Part shown: one piece after another, positions 6,672 to 8,038 of the stretch
Numbering within the stretch: position 1 is the first letter of the stretch
Layout: each line of letters opens with the position of its first letter
Assembly: GCA_021731205.1 (NCBI GenBank)
Contig: JAKFXV010000178.1
Coordinates: 1-8,038 of the forward strand
Direction of reading: 5' to 3'
DNA length: 8,038 nucleotides
Origin: Nocardioides sp.
GTDB taxonomy: Bacteria; Actinomycetota; Actinomycetes; Propionibacteriales; Nocardioidaceae
Notes under the pieces: generated by a model
What the model was told of the DNA's origin: nothing
What the model saw: only the letters and a program-made list of their open reading frames with translations
Database searches by the model: none
Translations under genes and position numbers: made by a program

Positions 6672-7583
6672 TTGTCAGACGCCGCTGTCCCGGTCTCGCC
6701 CGAACGCTCGGCCGACCTGAGCAACGGCGTGTCGCTGTGTTTCCAGACCTTCGGCGACCCCGCGGGCGAGCCGTTGGTGCTCGTGATGGGGCTGAGCGGG
6801 CCGATGAACTGGTGGGACGACCGGCTGTGTCTCCGCCTCGCCCGAGCCGGCTTCTACGTCGTCCGCTTCGACAACCGCGACACCGGCCGATCGACGAAGC
6901 TGTCCACGGTCGTGCCGCCGGGAATGATCCTGCGGGGCTTCCTGGGACGGTCGGTCAGCACGCCGTACACCTTGGGCGATCTGGCCGGGGACACCTTCGG
7001 GCTGATGGCTCACCTGGGGATTCCCTCGGCCCATGTGGCCGGGATGTCGATGGGCGGGATGGTCGCTCAGACCATGGCGATCCAGGCACCCCGTCGGGTG
7101 CGGTCGCTGACCTCGTTGATGGCCACGACCGGGCGGCGGCGGGTGGGCTGGCAACATCCCAGCCTCGCCCCGACGATGCTCGCTCCCCGCGGAGCCGGGC
7201 GCACGGCGTACGTCCAGGCGTCGCAACGACTGTGGGCGCAGATCGGCTCCCCGGGGTTCCCCACCGACCCAGACCTGATCCGGACCCGGGCCGAGGAGAC
7301 CTACGACCGCGGATACGACGTTGCGGGCGTCCGCCGGCAGATGGCGGCGATCGTCTCGCAACCCGACCGCACCGAGGCACTCGGGCGGCTGGAACTCCCA
7401 GCCCTGGTGATCCATGGCAAGGCCGACAAGATGGTCCACCTGTCCGGTGGCAGGGCGACGGCCGCGGCCATCCCGAACGCCGAGCTGATGGTGATCGACG
7501 GGTTGGGACACGATCTGCCCGCCGTGCTCTTCGACACCTTCGCCGACGCGATCACACGCACCGCACGCACCGCACGCACCTGA
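6672..7583 (+). CDS. Alpha/beta hydrolase
   Basis: A 303-residue alpha/beta-hydrolase-fold protein with a complete predicted catalytic triad: S126 in the nucleophile elbow GMSMGGM, D252 in VIHGKADKMV, and H280 in DGLGHDLP. The oxyanion-loop region is LVMGLSGPMNWWDD (37-50), and VVRFDNRDTGRS (63-74) is typical of the esterase group that includes the aclacinomycin methylesterase RdmC. The substrate cannot be read from sequence; ester or lipid-like substrates are plausible. A cap region lies between about 140 and 240. The start is TTG at 6672, 3 nt after the glpX stop and without a visible Shine-Dalgarno sequence, so translation probably depends on coupling to glpX. The C-terminus is an unusual RTARTART tail from a 9-bp tandem repeat, and the stop codon lies inside a large inverted repeat. 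Confidence 0.9.
   Translation: MSDAAVPVSPERSADLSNGVSLCFQTFGDPAGEPLVLVMGLSGPMNWWDDRLCLRLARAGFYVVRFDNRDTGRSTKLSTVVPPGMILRGFLGRSVSTPYTLGDLAGDTFGLMAHLGIPSAHVAGMSMGGMVAQTMAIQAPRRVRSLTSLMATTGRRRVGWQHPSLAPTMLAPRGAGRTAYVQASQRLWAQIGSPGFPTDPDLIRTRAEETYDRGYDVAGVRRQMAAIVSQPDRTEALGRLELPALVIHGKADKMVHLSGGRATAAAIPNAELMVIDGLGHDLPAVLFDTFADAITRTARTART
7557..7580 (+). repeat. 9-bp tandem repeat at hydrolase 3' end
   Basis: CGCACCGCA occurs at 7557-7565 and 7566-7574, with a partial third copy CGCACC at 7575-7580. It is in frame and encodes Arg-Thr-Ala, Arg-Thr-Ala, Arg-Thr directly before the TGA. The unit length preserves the reading frame, so copy-number changes would only alter tail length. Confidence 0.85.
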
Positions 7584-7634
7584 CCGGTGCCCCCTCCCAC
7601 GCACGCGGCGTGACCGGATGCACCGGTCAGGTGC
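7576..7634. terminator. Perfect 15-bp inverted repeat between convergent genes, probable bidirectional terminator
   Basis: GCACCTGACCGGTGC (7576-7590) and GCACCGGTCAGGTGC (7620-7634) are exact reverse complements separated by 29 nt. The spacer holds a further perfect hairpin, CACGC (7598-7602) with GCGTG (7608-7612) and a 5-nt loop. The left arm contains the hydrolase TGA and its last two codons; the right arm ends 7 nt from the ATPase stop. There is no U-tract on either side, which is common for GC-rich actinobacterial terminators. The position between converging genes supports termination in both directions, but this is inferred from structure alone. Confidence 0.65.
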
Positions 7635-7641
7635 ACAGCCG

Positions 7642-8038
7642 TCAGTCGCTCAGGCGCTCGCCGGTCTCGGTGTCGAACACGTGAACGTTGGCCGGGTCCG
7701 TCGTGACGTACAACGTCTCCCCACGCTTGACCGAGTCCCGCGCGCTGACCCGAACGATGACGTTGGTCGTTCCGGCACCCAGCGGTGCGGTGCCGTAGAC
7801 ATAGGCGTCCGAGCCCAACTCTTCGACCACCGTCACGCTCACCGGGAGACCGCCGGCTTCGGCCGAGACGACTCGCCAGGCCTCGGGACGAACTCCAACG
7901 GTGATGTTGCCCTTCATCTTCGACGCAGCCGCTGCATCGACCGGCACCAGGTAGCTGCCGACTCGAGCCTGGCCGTTCTCGGCCGTGGCCTCCATCAGGT
8001 TCATCTGCGGTGAGCCGATGAAACCCGCCACGAACAGG
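7642..8038 (-). CDS. ugpC: Sugar ABC transporter ATP-binding protein (MsiK/UgpC type), C-terminal part
   Basis: The C-terminal ~131 residues of a carbohydrate-import ATPase of the MalK/UgpC/MsiK group; the nucleotide-binding domain lies beyond the right edge, so Walker motifs cannot be checked. The visible part begins LFVAGFIGSPQMNLMEA, the hallmark junction between the ATPase domain and the C-terminal OB/TOBE regulatory domain. It continues with ITVGVRPEAWRVV, VSVTVVEELGSDAYVYGTA, VIVRVSARDSVKRGETLYVTTDPANVHVFDTETGERLSD, and stops at TGA 7644-7642. The VVEELGxDxYVYG segment and the HVFxTxTGERLSD terminus are typical of actinobacterial MsiK-like ATPases, which can serve several sugar importers. 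The symbol ugpC is a family-level name; the real substrate is unknown. The frame runs off the window, so an internal GTG at 8031 is not the start. Confidence 0.92.
   Translation of the reverse strand, partial: LFVAGFIGSPQMNLMEATAENGQARVGSYLVPVDAAAASKMKGNITVGVRPEAWRVVSAEAGGLPVSVTVVEELGSDAYVYGTAPLGAGTTNVIVRVSARDSVKRGETLYVTTDPANVHVFDTETGERLSD

Noticed and set aside
1..8038. CRISPR array, phage, transposon or defence system
   Set aside because: No spaced repeats, transposase, integrase, toxin-antitoxin or restriction motifs were seen. All coding regions are housekeeping or general metabolic genes with uniform composition.

Overview
The window is high-GC chromosomal DNA from an actinobacterium. 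The evidence is strong G/C at third codon positions, GTG and TTG starts, few Shine-Dalgarno sequences, -10-like TANNNT boxes sitting 6-7 nt before several start codons, and actinobacterial versions of IspH, GlpX, exonuclease VII and an MsiK-like sugar ATPase. The order Propionibacteriales is a guess from protein style only. No mobile element, CRISPR array, tRNA, rRNA or toxin/defence system is visible. This is an ordinary housekeeping block and I found no previously undescribed system; the interest lies in compact regulation and gene-end architecture.

Layout. 1-680 (+): 3' part of exonuclease III (xth). 681-839: non-coding gap holding the likely rmuC start region. 840-2445 (+): rmuC, then a small membrane protein of the DUF6542 type. 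2442-4107 (-): yciO and ispH, transcribed as ispH then yciO; yciO meets the membrane-protein gene tail to tail, with the two TAG stops sharing one CTAG. 4108-4150: a 43-bp divergent promoter region. 4151-5600 (+): xseA and xseB, overlapping by 8 bp, encoding both subunits of exonuclease VII. 5601-5657: hairpin plus a glpX promoter. 5658-7583 (+): glpX (class II fructose-1,6-bisphosphatase) and, 3 nt later, an alpha/beta hydrolase. 7576-7634: a large perfect inverted repeat between converging genes. 7642-8038 (-): C-terminal part of a sugar ABC-transporter ATPase.

Functions. Four of the ten genes act on DNA (xth, rmuC, xseA, xseB). ispH is the last step of the MEP isoprenoid pathway, glpX the committed gluconeogenic phosphatase, and the ATPase energises carbohydrate import. 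YciO is a paralogue of the t6A tRNA-modification enzyme TsaC/Sua5. The DUF6542-type protein and the hydrolase have no assignable substrate. ispH, xseA, glpX and probably the DUF6542-type gene appear to be expressed from leaderless transcripts, whereas xseB has the only strong Shine-Dalgarno sequence seen in the window.
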